A DNA stretch of 64,000 nucleotides, taken from positions 62,001 through 126,000 of the forward strand of contig NZ_CDBN01000050.1 in assembly GCF_000820085.1 (NCBI RefSeq), read 5' to 3'. Made by a program: the position numbers and the translations under genes. This DNA is from Aeromonas sanarellii. Its GTDB lineage: Bacteria > Pseudomonadota > Gammaproteobacteria > Enterobacterales > Aeromonadaceae. Shown here piece by piece: positions 25,005 to 33,540 of this stretch (position 1 is the stretch's first letter; each line of letters starts with the position of its first letter). A model generated the notes under the pieces. It saw only the letters and a program-made list of their open reading frames with translations. It was not told where the DNA came from and made no database searches.

Positions 25005-25120
25005 AGGCCCACGAATTAGGAGCGTGCGCTCCCGATTTTCCCGCTGTGGGAGGTAACCGGCTCATCCGGCTATTTCCTTCGTTACTTTCGACGGTCATCA
25101 TTGGATGGCCGTTTTTTTTT
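25005..25120 (+). ncRNA. Candidate terminated leader or small RNA upstream of yeeZ
   Basis: A -10-like TAGGAT near 24999-25004 is followed by about 110 nt that folds into several hairpins (GGAGCG-TG-CGCTCC; CCC-GCTGT-GGG; CCGG-CTCAT-CCGG). It ends with a strong intrinsic terminator (ACGGTCATC-ATTG-GATGGCCGT plus nine Ts, 25091-25120), only 14 bp before the yeeZ ATG. It could be an attenuator/riboswitch for yeeZ or an independent small RNA. I do not recognise the class. Confidence 0.45.
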
Positions 25121-25134
25121 GTCAGGATCCTGGA

Positions 25135-25947
25135 ATGACGCACGAACATGAGTATCAGACGGGCATCGTCGGCGCCGGCTGGCTGGGGTTGCCGCTGGCA
25201 CAGGCGCTGCAGCGGTCGGGCCAGCGGGTCGCGGTGACGGTCAGCAGCGCCGAAAAGGCCGGGCGACTGCGAGGGGAGGGCATCGCCGCCTGGCCGTTGC
25301 TGCTCGCCCCCGAGATGGAGACGCTGCCGTTTCGCTGCCGTGACCTGGTGATCTGCGTGCCCCCCAGCAAGACCCGGGATTACCCGGCATCGGTGGCCCG
25401 GCTGTGCCGGTTGGCCCTGATGGCGGGAGTGCAGAGAGTGCTGTTTATCAGCGCGACCTCGGTATGGGCGCCCGGGCAGGGGGAGGAAGAGACGCCTGCC
25501 CCTGCCCACGAGAGAGGGATGCGAATGCGGGCAGCCGAGCTCGCCGTGCTGGACGCCGGCTTTGCCTGCGCCATGGTGCTGCGCCCGGCCGGCCTCTACG
25601 GCCCCGATCGCCATCCAGGGCGTTTCCTCGCGGGCAAGACGCTGGCGGGAGGCGGGCAGGCGGTGAATCTGGTGCACCTGGACGACGTGGTGGCCGCCTG
25701 CCAGCTGATGCTGGCTCAGGGGCTGGATGGGGAGGCCTACAACCTGAGTGCCCCTGTCCACCCGCGCCGGGAGCAGCTCTATCCCTTCGCAAGCCGTCTG
25801 CTTGGGCTGCTGCCCCCGCAGTTCATCGAGCCGGCCGGCGACTTTGCCCCCATCGAGGGGCAGCGCATCTGCCTGCGGCACGGTTTCGTCTATCGCTGGC
25901 CGGATCCGGCCCACTGGTTTGCCGAGCAGGCTGCCCTGAAGGGGTGA
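25135..25947 (+). CDS. yeeZ: NAD(P)-binding Rossmann/SDR-type protein (YeeZ-like)
   Basis: About 270 residues of the atypical short-chain dehydrogenase/epimerase class: TGIVGAGWLGLPLAQAL dinucleotide site, CVPPSKTRDYPASVARL, FISATSVWAPG, LRPAGLYGPDRHPGRFLAG, VNLVHLDDVVAACQ. Similar to E. coli YeeZ; the substrate is unknown. The start at 25135 has AGGA 8 nt upstream and keeps the protein downstream of the leader terminator; an ATG at 25105 lies within the terminator stem. Confidence 0.85.
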   Translation: MTHEHEYQTGIVGAGWLGLPLAQALQRSGQRVAVTVSSAEKAGRLRGEGIAAWPLLLAPEMETLPFRCRDLVICVPPSKTRDYPASVARLCRLALMAGVQRVLFISATSVWAPGQGEEETPAPAHERGMRMRAAELAVLDAGFACAMVLRPAGLYGPDRHPGRFLAGKTLAGGGQAVNLVHLDDVVAACQLMLAQGLDGEAYNLSAPVHPRREQLYPFASRLLGLLPPQFIEPAGDFAPIEGQRICLRHGFVYRWPDPAHWFAEQAALKG

Positions 25948-26085
25948 GCCAGGGATGCTGTCGGATTGCCATGGCGGCTGACCACGTGTGGGAGCCAGGT
26001 CTGGCGCGGGCCTGAGGGCAATTGAGGTTTGCCAAGGGCGGGATCGCCCCCTATCATGCCGCCATCCATGACAGAGAGAGCGGTA

Positions 26086-26484
26086 ATGATGGAAGAGACA
26101 AAGCGTCACCCCGATGGGGAACTGTTGCTGAGAACCCTGGCGATGCCAGCCGATACCAACCCCAATGGCGATATCTTCGGGGGGTGGATCATGTCCCAGA
26201 TGGATATAGGTGGGGGCATCATGGCCAAGGAGCTGGCAAAGGGACGCATCTGCACCGTCTCGGTCGAGGGGATGACCTTCCACAGCCCGGTCAAGGTGGG
26301 GGACGTGGTGTGCTGCTACGGGCGCTGCCTGAAGATAGGGCGAAGCTCCATGCGCCTCAAGCTGGAGGTCTGGGTCAAGCCGGTGCTGCGGGAGAACGAG
26401 GCCCAGCGCTACTGCGTGACCGAGGGGGTATTTACCTACGTGGCCATCGACGATCAGGGTAAATCCCGCCCGGTCCCGGTCTGA
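26086..26484 (+). CDS. yciA: Acyl-CoA thioesterase YciA
   Basis: About 132 residues, a single hot-dog domain. RTLAMPADTNPNGDIFGGWI contains the conserved N-x-x-G-D-I-F-G-G catalytic loop, and SVEGMTFHSPVKVGDVVCCY follows. It hydrolyses short- to medium-chain acyl-CoAs in the cytoplasm. The start at 26086 gives a protein of the same length as E. coli YciA; ATG at 26068 is an alternative. It stands alone downstream of yeeZ. Confidence 0.9.
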   Translation: MMEETKRHPDGELLLRTLAMPADTNPNGDIFGGWIMSQMDIGGGIMAKELAKGRICTVSVEGMTFHSPVKVGDVVCCYGRCLKIGRSSMRLKLEVWVKPVLRENEAQRYCVTEGVFTYVAIDDQGKSRPVPV

Positions 26485-26490
26485 TGCGGG

Positions 26491-26715
26491 TCAGATCAGC
26501 CGGGCATTGATGATGGATATTTCCTGCTCAAGCCCGGTTTTTTGCCGTATCATGCGCTCCAGCATCTCTTCCGAGCCGACGCACTGATGGGTGTCAAAGA
26601 GGCAGAGATCGCACTGGGGATCCCGCCTGATCTGATAGACGGTGGAAAGCTCCACTTGATGACAGGTTCCTTGTTGATCATAAAATGTCACGCGGTACTG
26701 GTGCTGTCTCGCCAT
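26491..26715 (-). CDS. Small hypothetical protein with a CxxC pair
   Basis: 74 residues, convergent with yciA (stops 6 nt apart). It has a beta-rich N-terminal half (QYRVTFYDQQGTCHQVELST), a CDLCLFDTHQC cysteine cluster and a charged helical C-terminus. Gene spacing and natural composition suggest a real gene; I do not recognise the family. Confidence 0.55.
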   Translation of the reverse strand: MARQHQYRVTFYDQQGTCHQVELSTVYQIRRDPQCDLCLFDTHQCVGSEEMLERMIRQKTGLEQEISIINARLI

Positions 26716-26826
26716 GGCGGGATCCCTCGTGGGTGAGTCGGGCCGGACACGAATAATGAGACTAGTCGGCGATCATGAGCTCTGTGAGGGCCATGGCGCC
26801 TTGCAGAGGCAGGTGATTGTTAGCCA

Positions 26827-27672
26827 ATGAAAAATAGTTATCGGATTCTGGGGACCTCCCTGCTGACACTGGGTCTGGTCGGCTGTTTCGAGGTGCCGGA
26901 TCAGGATCATCTGGTCACGGCCGCCGGCATAGTGCCCGGCGCCAACTGCGATCGCCCCCCGCTGGTGGCTCTTGCCTCCACCGCCTTGCCCCGGGAGTTT
27001 GGCATCACCGTCTGGAATCTCTACAAGGGACAGCGCAAGAACTGGCGCGAAGGGCTGGACCAGTATGCCAAATCCCAGGATCTGGTGCTGCTGCAGGAGT
27101 CTGCAACCCGACCCGAGATGCTGGACTGGTTGCGGCGAGGCGATTTCCAGTGGCAGCAGTTGCAGGCCTTCACCCAGGGCGGCGTCTCCTTCGGCGTCAT
27201 GACGGTCGCCAAGACGCCCCAGGCCTTCGTCTGCGGTGTGCGCTCCCCCGAGCCCCTGCTGCGCATCCCCAAGTCCGGGCTGGTGAGCCTGTATCCCCTG
27301 CAGGGGGATCCTGACGGCGTGCTGGTGGTGAACCTGCACGCGGTCAACTTCGAGTTGGGGATGGCCACCTTCCGCGAGCAGCTCAACGATCTGACTGCCC
27401 TCGTCCATCGCCACCAGGGGCCGGTCATTCTGGCCGGGGATTTCAACACCTGGAGCGACAAGCGGGAATTCTGGCTGAACAAGCTGGTGGGAGAGCTCGG
27501 GCTGCAGGAGGCCGTCCCGGTGCCCGACTTGCGCCGCACCGCCTTCGGCCGCCCGCTGGACCACCTCTACTACCGCAACCTGGATCTGGTGGAGGTGAGT
27601 TCCCCGGCCACCGATTCCTCGGATCACAATCCCATCCTGGCACGTTTCGCGGCCCAGGCCATCACCCCCTGA
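26827..27672 (+). CDS. Endonuclease/exonuclease/phosphatase-family protein (YafD-like)
   Basis: 281 residues. N-terminal lipoprotein-like signal (LLTLGLVGCFE) and an EEP fold: FGITVWNLYKGQ, LVLLQES, NLHAVNFELG, VILAGDFNTWSDKREFWL, DHLYYRNLDL, SSDHNPILARF. The D-x-N and S-D-H-N metal and catalytic motifs are intact. The location next to mltD matches the E. coli yafD neighbourhood. The substrate (nucleic acid or phosphodiester) is unknown. Confidence 0.82.
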   Translation: MKNSYRILGTSLLTLGLVGCFEVPDQDHLVTAAGIVPGANCDRPPLVALASTALPREFGITVWNLYKGQRKNWREGLDQYAKSQDLVLLQESATRPEMLDWLRRGDFQWQQLQAFTQGGVSFGVMTVAKTPQAFVCGVRSPEPLLRIPKSGLVSLYPLQGDPDGVLVVNLHAVNFELGMATFREQLNDLTALVHRHQGPVILAGDFNTWSDKREFWLNKLVGELGLQEAVPVPDLRRTAFGRPLDHLYYRNLDLVEVSSPATDSSDHNPILARFAAQAITP

Positions 27673-27696
27673 GGTTCGATGGAATGCAGATAAAAA

Positions 27697-27725
27697 AATA
27701 CCCCGCACTCGCGGGGTATTTTTTT
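27697..27725. terminator. Bidirectional terminator between the yafD-like gene and mltD
   Basis: AATACCCCGC-ACTC-GCGGGGTATT perfect stem with A7 upstream and T7 downstream. It separates two convergent genes. Confidence 0.92.
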
Positions 27726-27741
27726 GGGTTTTGATGAGCGA

Positions 27742-29289
27742 TCAGCTGTTGTTCTTCACGAACAGGGTCAGCTCCTGACCCGGCTTGAGGTAGTCGCTCT
27801 TGCCGAGCTGATTCCAGCGCATTACGTCGTTGACGGCGACCTGGAAACGGGCGGCGATAGAGGAGAGGGAGTCACCGCGGCGCACCTGGTACACCATGGA
27901 CTTGTTGCTGCCCTTGCCTTGCTTGGGCCAGACCACCAGCTTCATGCCTGGCTTCAGGGACGACTTGGCGTTCAACCCGTTCCACTTGGCCAGATCGGCG
28001 TGGGTGACCCCGTGTGCCTGGCTGATGCTCCACAGATTGTCGCCGGAGCGCACCCGGTAATGCACCTTGCTGCCACTGCGGCTCGCCAGTTGCTGCGGCT
28101 TGCTCTGGGCGGTCTGGCTCACCATGGCTTTGCCGCCATTGGGGATGATCAGGCTCTGGCCACGGCGCAGGTTGTTGCCGCGCAGATTGTTCGCGAGCTT
28201 GAGCTGCTGCACGCTCACCCCGTGATTCTGGGCGATGCGGGACAGGGTGTCGCCGCTGGTGACCTGATAGGAACGCACACCTCGGGTTCGCTCACGCTGG
28301 GGCAGATCGGCCAGGGCCAGCTCCAGCGTATCGGCATACTCGACGGGCACCAACAGGTTGTAGGGACCCCGCGGCGAGGTCATGCCCCGCTTGAGTGCCG
28401 GGTTGAGCGCCTTGAGCTGGGAGGCGGAAATGCCCGCCAGCTGCGCCGCCACGTTCAGATCGATCTGGCCACCTGTGTTGATGGTCCGCAGCTGCGGCTT
28501 GTTGGCCAGCACCGGCAGGGTGACATTGTATTGGTCCGCATTGCGGATCATGTCGGCCATGGCCAGGATCTTGGGCACATACATCCGCGTCTCGCGGGGC
28601 AGGTCCAGGGACCAGTAATCGGTCGGCCGGCCCGCCCGCTCGTTGCGTACGATGGCATTGCGCACCCGACCTTCGCCCGCGTTGTAGGCAGCCAGGGTCT
28701 GCAGCCAGTCGCCGTCGAAGAAACGGTTCAGGTACTCCAGGTAGTCCAGTGCGGCATTGGTGGAGGCCAGGACGTCGCGTCGGCCGTCGTACCAATTGTC
28801 GTGGCGCAGGCCGAAATTCTTGCCGGTCGCAGGAACGAACTGCCAAAGACCGACCGCATTGCTGCGGGAGCGGGCATTGGGATCGAACATGCTCTCGATC
28901 ATGGGGATGGTAATAAGCTCCATTGGCAGCTCACGCCGTTCGATTTCCTCTACCATCAGATACAGGTAGGGCTCAGCCCGGCTGGCAATGGTCGCCATAT
29001 GCTTATCATTGCGCAACAACCAATCACGCTGTTGCCGGACACGGGCGTTATCGTACGAGTCCAGCTGCATATCATCGCTGATACGCACCCACAGGTTATC
29101 AGTGTCATCCAGCTCTTCTATCTGTTCGTCGCCGAACAGCATGCGCGAAGAGTGTTTCTTGTACGTTTTCTTGCTGACTTGGGGGGATTTCATCGGCTCG
29201 ATTGCCGTTACCGCCCGGTCATCCTGATGGCTCAGGTTTTGACAGCCGCTGAGAAACAGCGCCGCCAATAAGGCCGTTCGTAGCTTCAT
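27742..29289 (-). CDS. mltD: Membrane-bound lytic murein transglycosylase D
   Basis: 515 residues. Lipoprotein signal (LLAALFLSGCQ), an SLT domain with catalytic glutamate in ITIPMIESMFDPNARSRS and AAYNAGEGRVRNAI, then three LysM repeats near residues 340-385, 407-451 and 463-507 (YQVTSGDTLSRIAQ, YRVRSGDNLWSISQ, YQVRRGDSLSSIAA). It is an outer-membrane lipoprotein that cleaves peptidoglycan; LysM domains anchor it to glycan strands. Upstream of gloB-reverse as in E. coli. Confidence 0.95.
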   Translation of the reverse strand: MKLRTALLAALFLSGCQNLSHQDDRAVTAIEPMKSPQVSKKTYKKHSSRMLFGDEQIEELDDTDNLWVRISDDMQLDSYDNARVRQQRDWLLRNDKHMATIASRAEPYLYLMVEEIERRELPMELITIPMIESMFDPNARSRSNAVGLWQFVPATGKNFGLRHDNWYDGRRDVLASTNAALDYLEYLNRFFDGDWLQTLAAYNAGEGRVRNAIVRNERAGRPTDYWSLDLPRETRMYVPKILAMADMIRNADQYNVTLPVLANKPQLRTINTGGQIDLNVAAQLAGISASQLKALNPALKRGMTSPRGPYNLLVPVEYADTLELALADLPQRERTRGVRSYQVTSGDTLSRIAQNHGVSVQQLKLANNLRGNNLRRGQSLIIPNGGKAMVSQTAQSKPQQLASRSGSKVHYRVRSGDNLWSISQAHGVTHADLAKWNGLNAKSSLKPGMKLVVWPKQGKGSNKSMVYQVRRGDSLSSIAARFQVAVNDVMRWNQLGKSDYLKPGQELTLFVKNNS

Positions 29290-29358
29290 CTCGCTCAGGT
29301 CATCTATGGAAAAACAGCTCGCATCATAAGGGGCAATGCCCCCCTGATCAAGGTTTGT

Positions 29359-30123
29359 TCAAAAAACGTCCTTCCAGGCCCGCAGGACGGTGAAGGTATC
29401 CTCCGGATTTTCCAAGCATTTCAGGGCGTATTTTTCAGCAGAAAATTTCACTGAGTCCTGCTCGCAGCGCAGAAAAACATTGAAATGCCGCTCATCCCCC
29501 AGTCGGGAGGGGAGACTCGGCAGGCCCTGCTGGCGCAGCTTGCTGATCACCCCGATCTGCCGCTGGATCGCCGGGTTGTCCGGCTCGACCGCATGGGCGA
29601 AACGCAGGTTGGCGAGGGTGTATTCGTGGGCGCAATAAAGGAGGGTGTCGTCGGGCAGGGCCGCGAGCCGTTGCAGGGAGCCGTACATCTGGGCCGGGGT
29701 ACCCTCGAACAGGCGGCCGCAACCGGCACTGAAGAGGGTATCGCCACAAAACAGCATGCCCTGGCCGTAATAGGCGATGTGGCCATGGGTGTGGCCGGGC
29801 AGGTGGAAGACGTCGAGACTCAGGCCATGCCAGTCGATCCTGTCACCGTCATCGAGCCACTGGCCGTGATGCTCCGGCATGGGGTCATGCTTGGGGCCAT
29901 AGAGGCGGGCGTGCGGGAAATGGTGCAGCAGATCCGAGACGCCGCCGACGTGATCGCGATGGTGGTGGGTCAGCAGGATGGCGTCGAGCACCAACCCCAG
30001 TGCCTCCAGTCGCGCCAGCACCGGGGCGGCCTCGCCCGGATCGACGACCAGGCAGTGATTCTCGTGGCGGATCAACCAGATGTAGTTGTCGTTAAAGGCG
30101 GGAACTGTGATGACGGTATACAT
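29359..30123 (-). CDS. gloB: Hydroxyacylglutathione hydrolase (glyoxalase II)
   Basis: 254 residues of the metallo-beta-lactamase fold. THHHRDHVGG is the T-H-x-H-x-D-H dinuclear metal motif; HTHGHIAYYG and LFCGDTLFSAGCGRLFEG follow; the C-terminal LGDERHFNVFLRCE region binds glutathione. It hydrolyses S-lactoylglutathione to lactate and glutathione in methylglyoxal detoxification. The inner ATG at 30123 (MYTVITVPAFNDNY) matches known N-termini. Confidence 0.95.
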   Translation of the reverse strand: MYTVITVPAFNDNYIWLIRHENHCLVVDPGEAAPVLARLEALGLVLDAILLTHHHRDHVGGVSDLLHHFPHARLYGPKHDPMPEHHGQWLDDGDRIDWHGLSLDVFHLPGHTHGHIAYYGQGMLFCGDTLFSAGCGRLFEGTPAQMYGSLQRLAALPDDTLLYCAHEYTLANLRFAHAVEPDNPAIQRQIGVISKLRQQGLPSLPSRLGDERHFNVFLRCEQDSVKFSAEKYALKCLENPEDTFTVLRAWKDVF

Positions 30124-30203
30124 GGCTCGGCTTCTCTTTTGTGTTCTTTGGGGATGGGATCTTATATAACTGGATGGCATTCGCACCCCGGATTGGTTCC
30201 ATT

Positions 30204-30926
30204 ATGCAGCTGGCACGTACCGAACAACAGATCGCGATCCCGACCAGCTGGTCGGCACTGCCCATGGGGGACTGGGTGGCTGCCGAGCTTCAGGAGAGGC
30301 TCGACAACTGGTGCCCCCATCTGTTTGGCTATCACCTGCTGAAAATTGGCGCCCTGAGCGCCGAGCTCTCCTGCGGTTGTTCCACCATTCGTCACCAGAT
30401 CGGGGTCGCCCCCGGCGGGCGGCTGCTGGATATCCTGGGTGATCCGCTCGCCCTGCCGGTGCGCTCCGGCAGCGTGGATGCCTGTCTGCTCGCCCACTGC
30501 CTCGACTTCTCGCCGGATCCCCATCAGGTGCTGCGCGAAGCCGAGCGGGTGCTGACCGACGATGGCTGGCTCATCGTCAGCGGTTACAACCCCCTCAGTC
30601 TGGTGGGGATTGGCCACTACCTGCCTTTCATGCGGCGCCATCTGCCCTGGTCCGCCCGCATGTTCACCCCCGCGCGGGTGACCGACTGGCTGCAACTGCT
30701 CGGGTGCGAGGTGATGTTTGACGAACGGTTCGGCTTCTCCTTCATGGGCAGGCAGAGCCGGATAGGCTGGTGGCGGGAGAGCCTGGGACGGGACTATTGC
30801 CGCTCCCTGGCGTCCGTCTACGTGATTGCCGCCCGCAAGCGGCGCTTCCCCGTCACCCCGGTGCGTCGCCGCTGGCGCCTGCCGGAGCCGATGGCGGCGC
30901 CGGGCATGGCGCGGCAGGGGGGCTAG
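30204..30926 (+). CDS. yafS: Putative class I SAM-dependent methyltransferase (YafS-like)
   Basis: About 240 residues. The SAM fold is degenerate at motif I (HQIGVAPGGRLLDILGDPLALP) but has the usual acidic loop region LPVRSGSVDACLLAHCLDFS, EAERVLTDDGWLIVSGYNP and FMRRHLPW. Divergent from gloB and convergent with rnhA, exactly as yafS in E. coli. The substrate is unknown. ATG 30204 is used; ATG 30174 is in frame upstream. Confidence 0.82.
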   Translation: MQLARTEQQIAIPTSWSALPMGDWVAAELQERLDNWCPHLFGYHLLKIGALSAELSCGCSTIRHQIGVAPGGRLLDILGDPLALPVRSGSVDACLLAHCLDFSPDPHQVLREAERVLTDDGWLIVSGYNPLSLVGIGHYLPFMRRHLPWSARMFTPARVTDWLQLLGCEVMFDERFGFSFMGRQSRIGWWRESLGRDYCRSLASVYVIAARKRRFPVTPVRRRWRLPEPMAAPGMARQGG

Positions 30927-30932
30927 CCTGCC

Positions 30933-31397
30933 TCAGGGCTGGTAGCCTTCGTCTTCGGCAAGCTGCTTGCCGCTGGCGGCTTCCCGGGCCAGCTCGTCGC
31001 AGCGTTCGTTCTCCGGGTGACCCGAGTGACCCTTGACCCAGAGCCATTCGATCTGGTGACGCGCCACTTCCGCATCCAGCGCCTGCCAGAGATCGACGTT
31101 CTTGACCGGCTGGCGGTTGGCGGTCATCCAGCCTTTCTTCTTCCAGCCGATGATCCACTGGGTGATGCCCTGACGCACATACTGGCTGTCTGTGGTGAGC
31201 CGCACCCGGCAGGGTTCGTTCAGGGTGCGCAGCCCCATGATGGCGGCCATCAGTTCCATCCGGTTGTTGGTAGTCAATCGGAAGCCAGCTGAGATCTCCT
31301 TGCGATGCTTGCCGTAGACCATGACGGCGCCGTAGCCGCCGGGCCCCGGGTTGCCGAGGCAGGAACCATCCGTGAATAAATCAATGTGTTTCAACAT
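30933..31397 (-). CDS. rnhA: Ribonuclease HI
   Basis: 154 residues, standard length. Catalytic acidic residues are all present: [41 protein letters not shown] and [12 protein letters not shown]. It removes the RNA strand of RNA-DNA hybrids. Divergent from dnaQ with a 75-bp shared promoter region, as in E. coli. Confidence 0.97.
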   Translation of the reverse strand: MLKHIDLFTDGSCLGNPGPGGYGAVMVYGKHRKEISAGFRLTTNNRMELMAAIMGLRTLNEPCRVRLTTDSQYVRQGITQWIIGWKKKGWMTANRQPVKNVDLWQALDAEVARHQIEWLWVKGHSGHPENERCDELAREAASGKQLAEDEGYQP

Positions 31398-31472
31398 GAG
31401 TGATCAGTCTGTTTTAGCCAAAGGCTTGGGGTAAACTAGCGAGTAAAACCGAAGTTTGACATGGATTTGATC

Positions 31473-32207
31473 ATGAGCACACCCCAACTGAACCGCCAGA
31501 TCATTCTGGATACCGAAACCACCGGCATGAACACAGCGGGCGGTCCCGTCTACCTCGGGCACCGCATCGTCGAGATCGGCTGCGTGGAGGTGATCAACCG
31601 CAAACTGACCGGCAACCACTTCCACGTCTATATCAAGCCGGATCGGCTGGTGGACCCTGAAGCCGTCGCGGTACACGGCATCACGGATGCCTTCCTGGCC
31701 GACAAGCCCTCCTTCAGCCAGATAGCGGATGACTTCATCGAGTTCATCCGCGGTGCCGAGCTCATCGCCCACAACGCCCCCTTCGACGTGAGCTTCATGG
31801 ACTATGAGTTCAGCAAGTTAGGCCTCGACTTCAAGACGGCGGATATCTGCGGCATCACGGATACCCTGGCGATGGCGCGGGATCTCTTCCCGGGCAAGCG
31901 CAACAACCTGGATGTGCTGTGCGATCGCTACGGCATCGACAACTCCCATCGCACCCTGCACGGCGCCTTGCTCGATGCGGAGATCCTGGCGGACGTCTAC
32001 CTGCTGATGACGGGTGGCCAGACCAAGCTCAACCTGGCCAGCGAGAGCAACGAGAGCGACAGCAACCAGGACACCGGCATTCGCCGCCTGGAGGGCAACC
32101 GCGCGCCTCTCAGGGTGGTGCGGGCCAGCGAGGAGGTGGTGGCGACCCACGAGGCCAGGCTGGACCTGGTACAGAAGAAGGGAGGTGCCTGCCTGTGGCG
32201 GCAATGA
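31473..32207 (+). CDS. dnaQ: DNA polymerase III epsilon subunit (3'-5' proofreading exonuclease)
   Basis: About 244 residues. The DEDDh exonuclease domain has ILDTETTGMN (Exo I), AHNAPFDVSFMDYEFSKLG (Exo II) and RTLHGALLDAEILADVYL (Exo III); the C-terminal tail (HEARLDLVQKKGGACLWR) contacts the polymerase alpha subunit. ATG 31473 gives MSTPQLNRQI, aligning with E. coli DnaQ; an ATG four codons upstream is possible. It ends inside the start region of the next gene. Confidence 0.95.
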   Translation: MSTPQLNRQIILDTETTGMNTAGGPVYLGHRIVEIGCVEVINRKLTGNHFHVYIKPDRLVDPEAVAVHGITDAFLADKPSFSQIADDFIEFIRGAELIAHNAPFDVSFMDYEFSKLGLDFKTADICGITDTLAMARDLFPGKRNNLDVLCDRYGIDNSHRTLHGALLDAEILADVYLLMTGGQTKLNLASESNESDSNQDTGIRRLEGNRAPLRVVRASEEVVATHEARLDLVQKKGGACLWRQ

Positions 32208-33460
32208 GTTCGCTCTGGGGCGGCCTGTTGCTGCTGGCCTCCCTCTCGGCCTCGGCCAACGAGGTATTCGCACCCTCCGACATCCCCCTGCTCGACAACC
32301 GCTTTCGCATCGATTATGGCGTGAAGGAGATCACCTTCATCATCACCCGCAAGCCGGGTACCCCCTCGGTGATCCTGGTGCGGCCCGATGGCAGCAAGCT
32401 CTATGTGGGCAAGGTCAGGCCGCCGGAGGTGGGCTGGCTGGCTCTCAAGGATCAGGATCTCATCACGGTGCGCAACCCTATGCCGGGCCCCTGGCAGGCC
32501 ATCGGTGAGGTGGACTCCGACAACCGGGTGCGCCTGCTCTCCGATATCCGGGTCGCAAGCGAGCCGCTGCCGGCCCGCCTCTATCAGGGGGAGCGGGTCA
32601 AGCTGCAATCCCGGCTGCTGATCGACGGTGCGTCGCCGGGGGCCGGCTACTACCTCTCGGATCTCGGCATGACGGTGAAGCTGCAGCAATTCAACGATGC
32701 GGCCCAGCGCGGGGAGCCCATATTCGAGGAGACGCTCGGCCATTATCTGGACGATGGCAAGGGGCTTGACGAGGTGCCGGGAGACGGCGTGCTGACCGCC
32801 GAGGCCGTGCTGGACGTGCCGGCAGGCAAGTATCGCGCCCTCTACAGCACGGGCAACGAGGTGTTCTCCCGCGCCGAGTCACAGCAGGTGCTGCTCTATC
32901 CTTTGCCGGTGAGCTACACCCTGGCTGCCCCCTCGGGTGATGCGGGGGCCAGGCTGTCGCTGGTCATCGATGGGGAGGAGCTGGATCCGGCCTCAGTGGT
33001 GATCCAGGGCAAGGCCAGCGACGGCACCGGGCGCAGCCTGGACTTCAGCGAGGTGGCGAAGGAGCCTAGCTTCGGCGTCGATCTCTCCGCCCTCAAGGGG
33101 GCGGGCCAGTATCAGGTGGAGGCCACCCTGTTCGCCACGACCCGGCTCGGCCGTGAAGTGCGGCTGCAGCTGCCGGTCAAGTCGTTCACCATCATGCCGC
33201 CACCGGCCCCCGTTCCCTCGGCGGCTCCGGCCACCTCGGCGGCCAAGCCGGCCAAGGCCAAGTTTGAGGAGCGTGAGAGTCCTGTCTGGCTGCCCTGGGC
33301 CCTGGGGGGCGGGGGTGTGCTGCTGCTCTTGCTGGGGGCGGGCGGCTTCATCCTGCTGCAGAAGCGCCGCACCCTGCGCAAGGCGATGGCAGCGCAGAAG
33401 GCGCAGCACGCCGAGGTCGCCCCGGCGCCCAAGCTGGATCTCAATCTGCCGGAGCAATAG
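32195..33460 (+). CDS. TIGR03503-type membrane-anchored protein
   Basis: About 421 residues. N-terminal signal (LWGGLLLLASLSASANE), a beta-rich periplasmic region (FRIDYGVKEITFIITRKPGT; GERVKLQSRLLIDGASPGAGYYLSDLG; EVPGDGVLTAEAVLDVPAGKY) and one C-terminal membrane helix (ALGGGGVLLLLLGAGGFILL) with a short basic cytoplasmic tail. It belongs to an uncharacterised family seen in vibrios and relatives. GTG 32195 follows GGAGG at an ideal distance; ATG 32204 is the alternative. Either start overlaps the end of dnaQ, so the two are translationally coupled. Confidence 0.72.
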   Translation: MAAMSSLWGGLLLLASLSASANEVFAPSDIPLLDNRFRIDYGVKEITFIITRKPGTPSVILVRPDGSKLYVGKVRPPEVGWLALKDQDLITVRNPMPGPWQAIGEVDSDNRVRLLSDIRVASEPLPARLYQGERVKLQSRLLIDGASPGAGYYLSDLGMTVKLQQFNDAAQRGEPIFEETLGHYLDDGKGLDEVPGDGVLTAEAVLDVPAGKYRALYSTGNEVFSRAESQQVLLYPLPVSYTLAAPSGDAGARLSLVIDGEELDPASVVIQGKASDGTGRSLDFSEVAKEPSFGVDLSALKGAGQYQVEATLFATTRLGREVRLQLPVKSFTIMPPPAPVPSAAPATSAAKPAKAKFEERESPVWLPWALGGGGVLLLLLGAGGFILLQKRRTLRKAMAAQKAQHAEVAPAPKLDLNLPEQ

Positions 33461-33474
33461 CCCCAGTGCATTGC

Positions 33475-33503
33475 GAAGAAGCCGCCCGATGGGCGGCTTC
33501 TTC
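33475..33503. terminator. Bidirectional terminator
   Basis: GAAGAAGCCGCCC / GGGCGGCTTCTTC, a 13-bp perfect stem with a 3-nt loop, between two convergent genes. Confidence 0.8.
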
Positions 33504-33540
33504 ATGATGGCGAGGTGGCGGCGCGGGGAACACAAAGATA

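Noticed and set aside
25947..26085. A further junction duplication between yeeZ and yciA
   Set aside because: Only a 12-of-16 match (GGTTTGCC...) was seen, without a downstream-gene head copy; it is within chance expectation.
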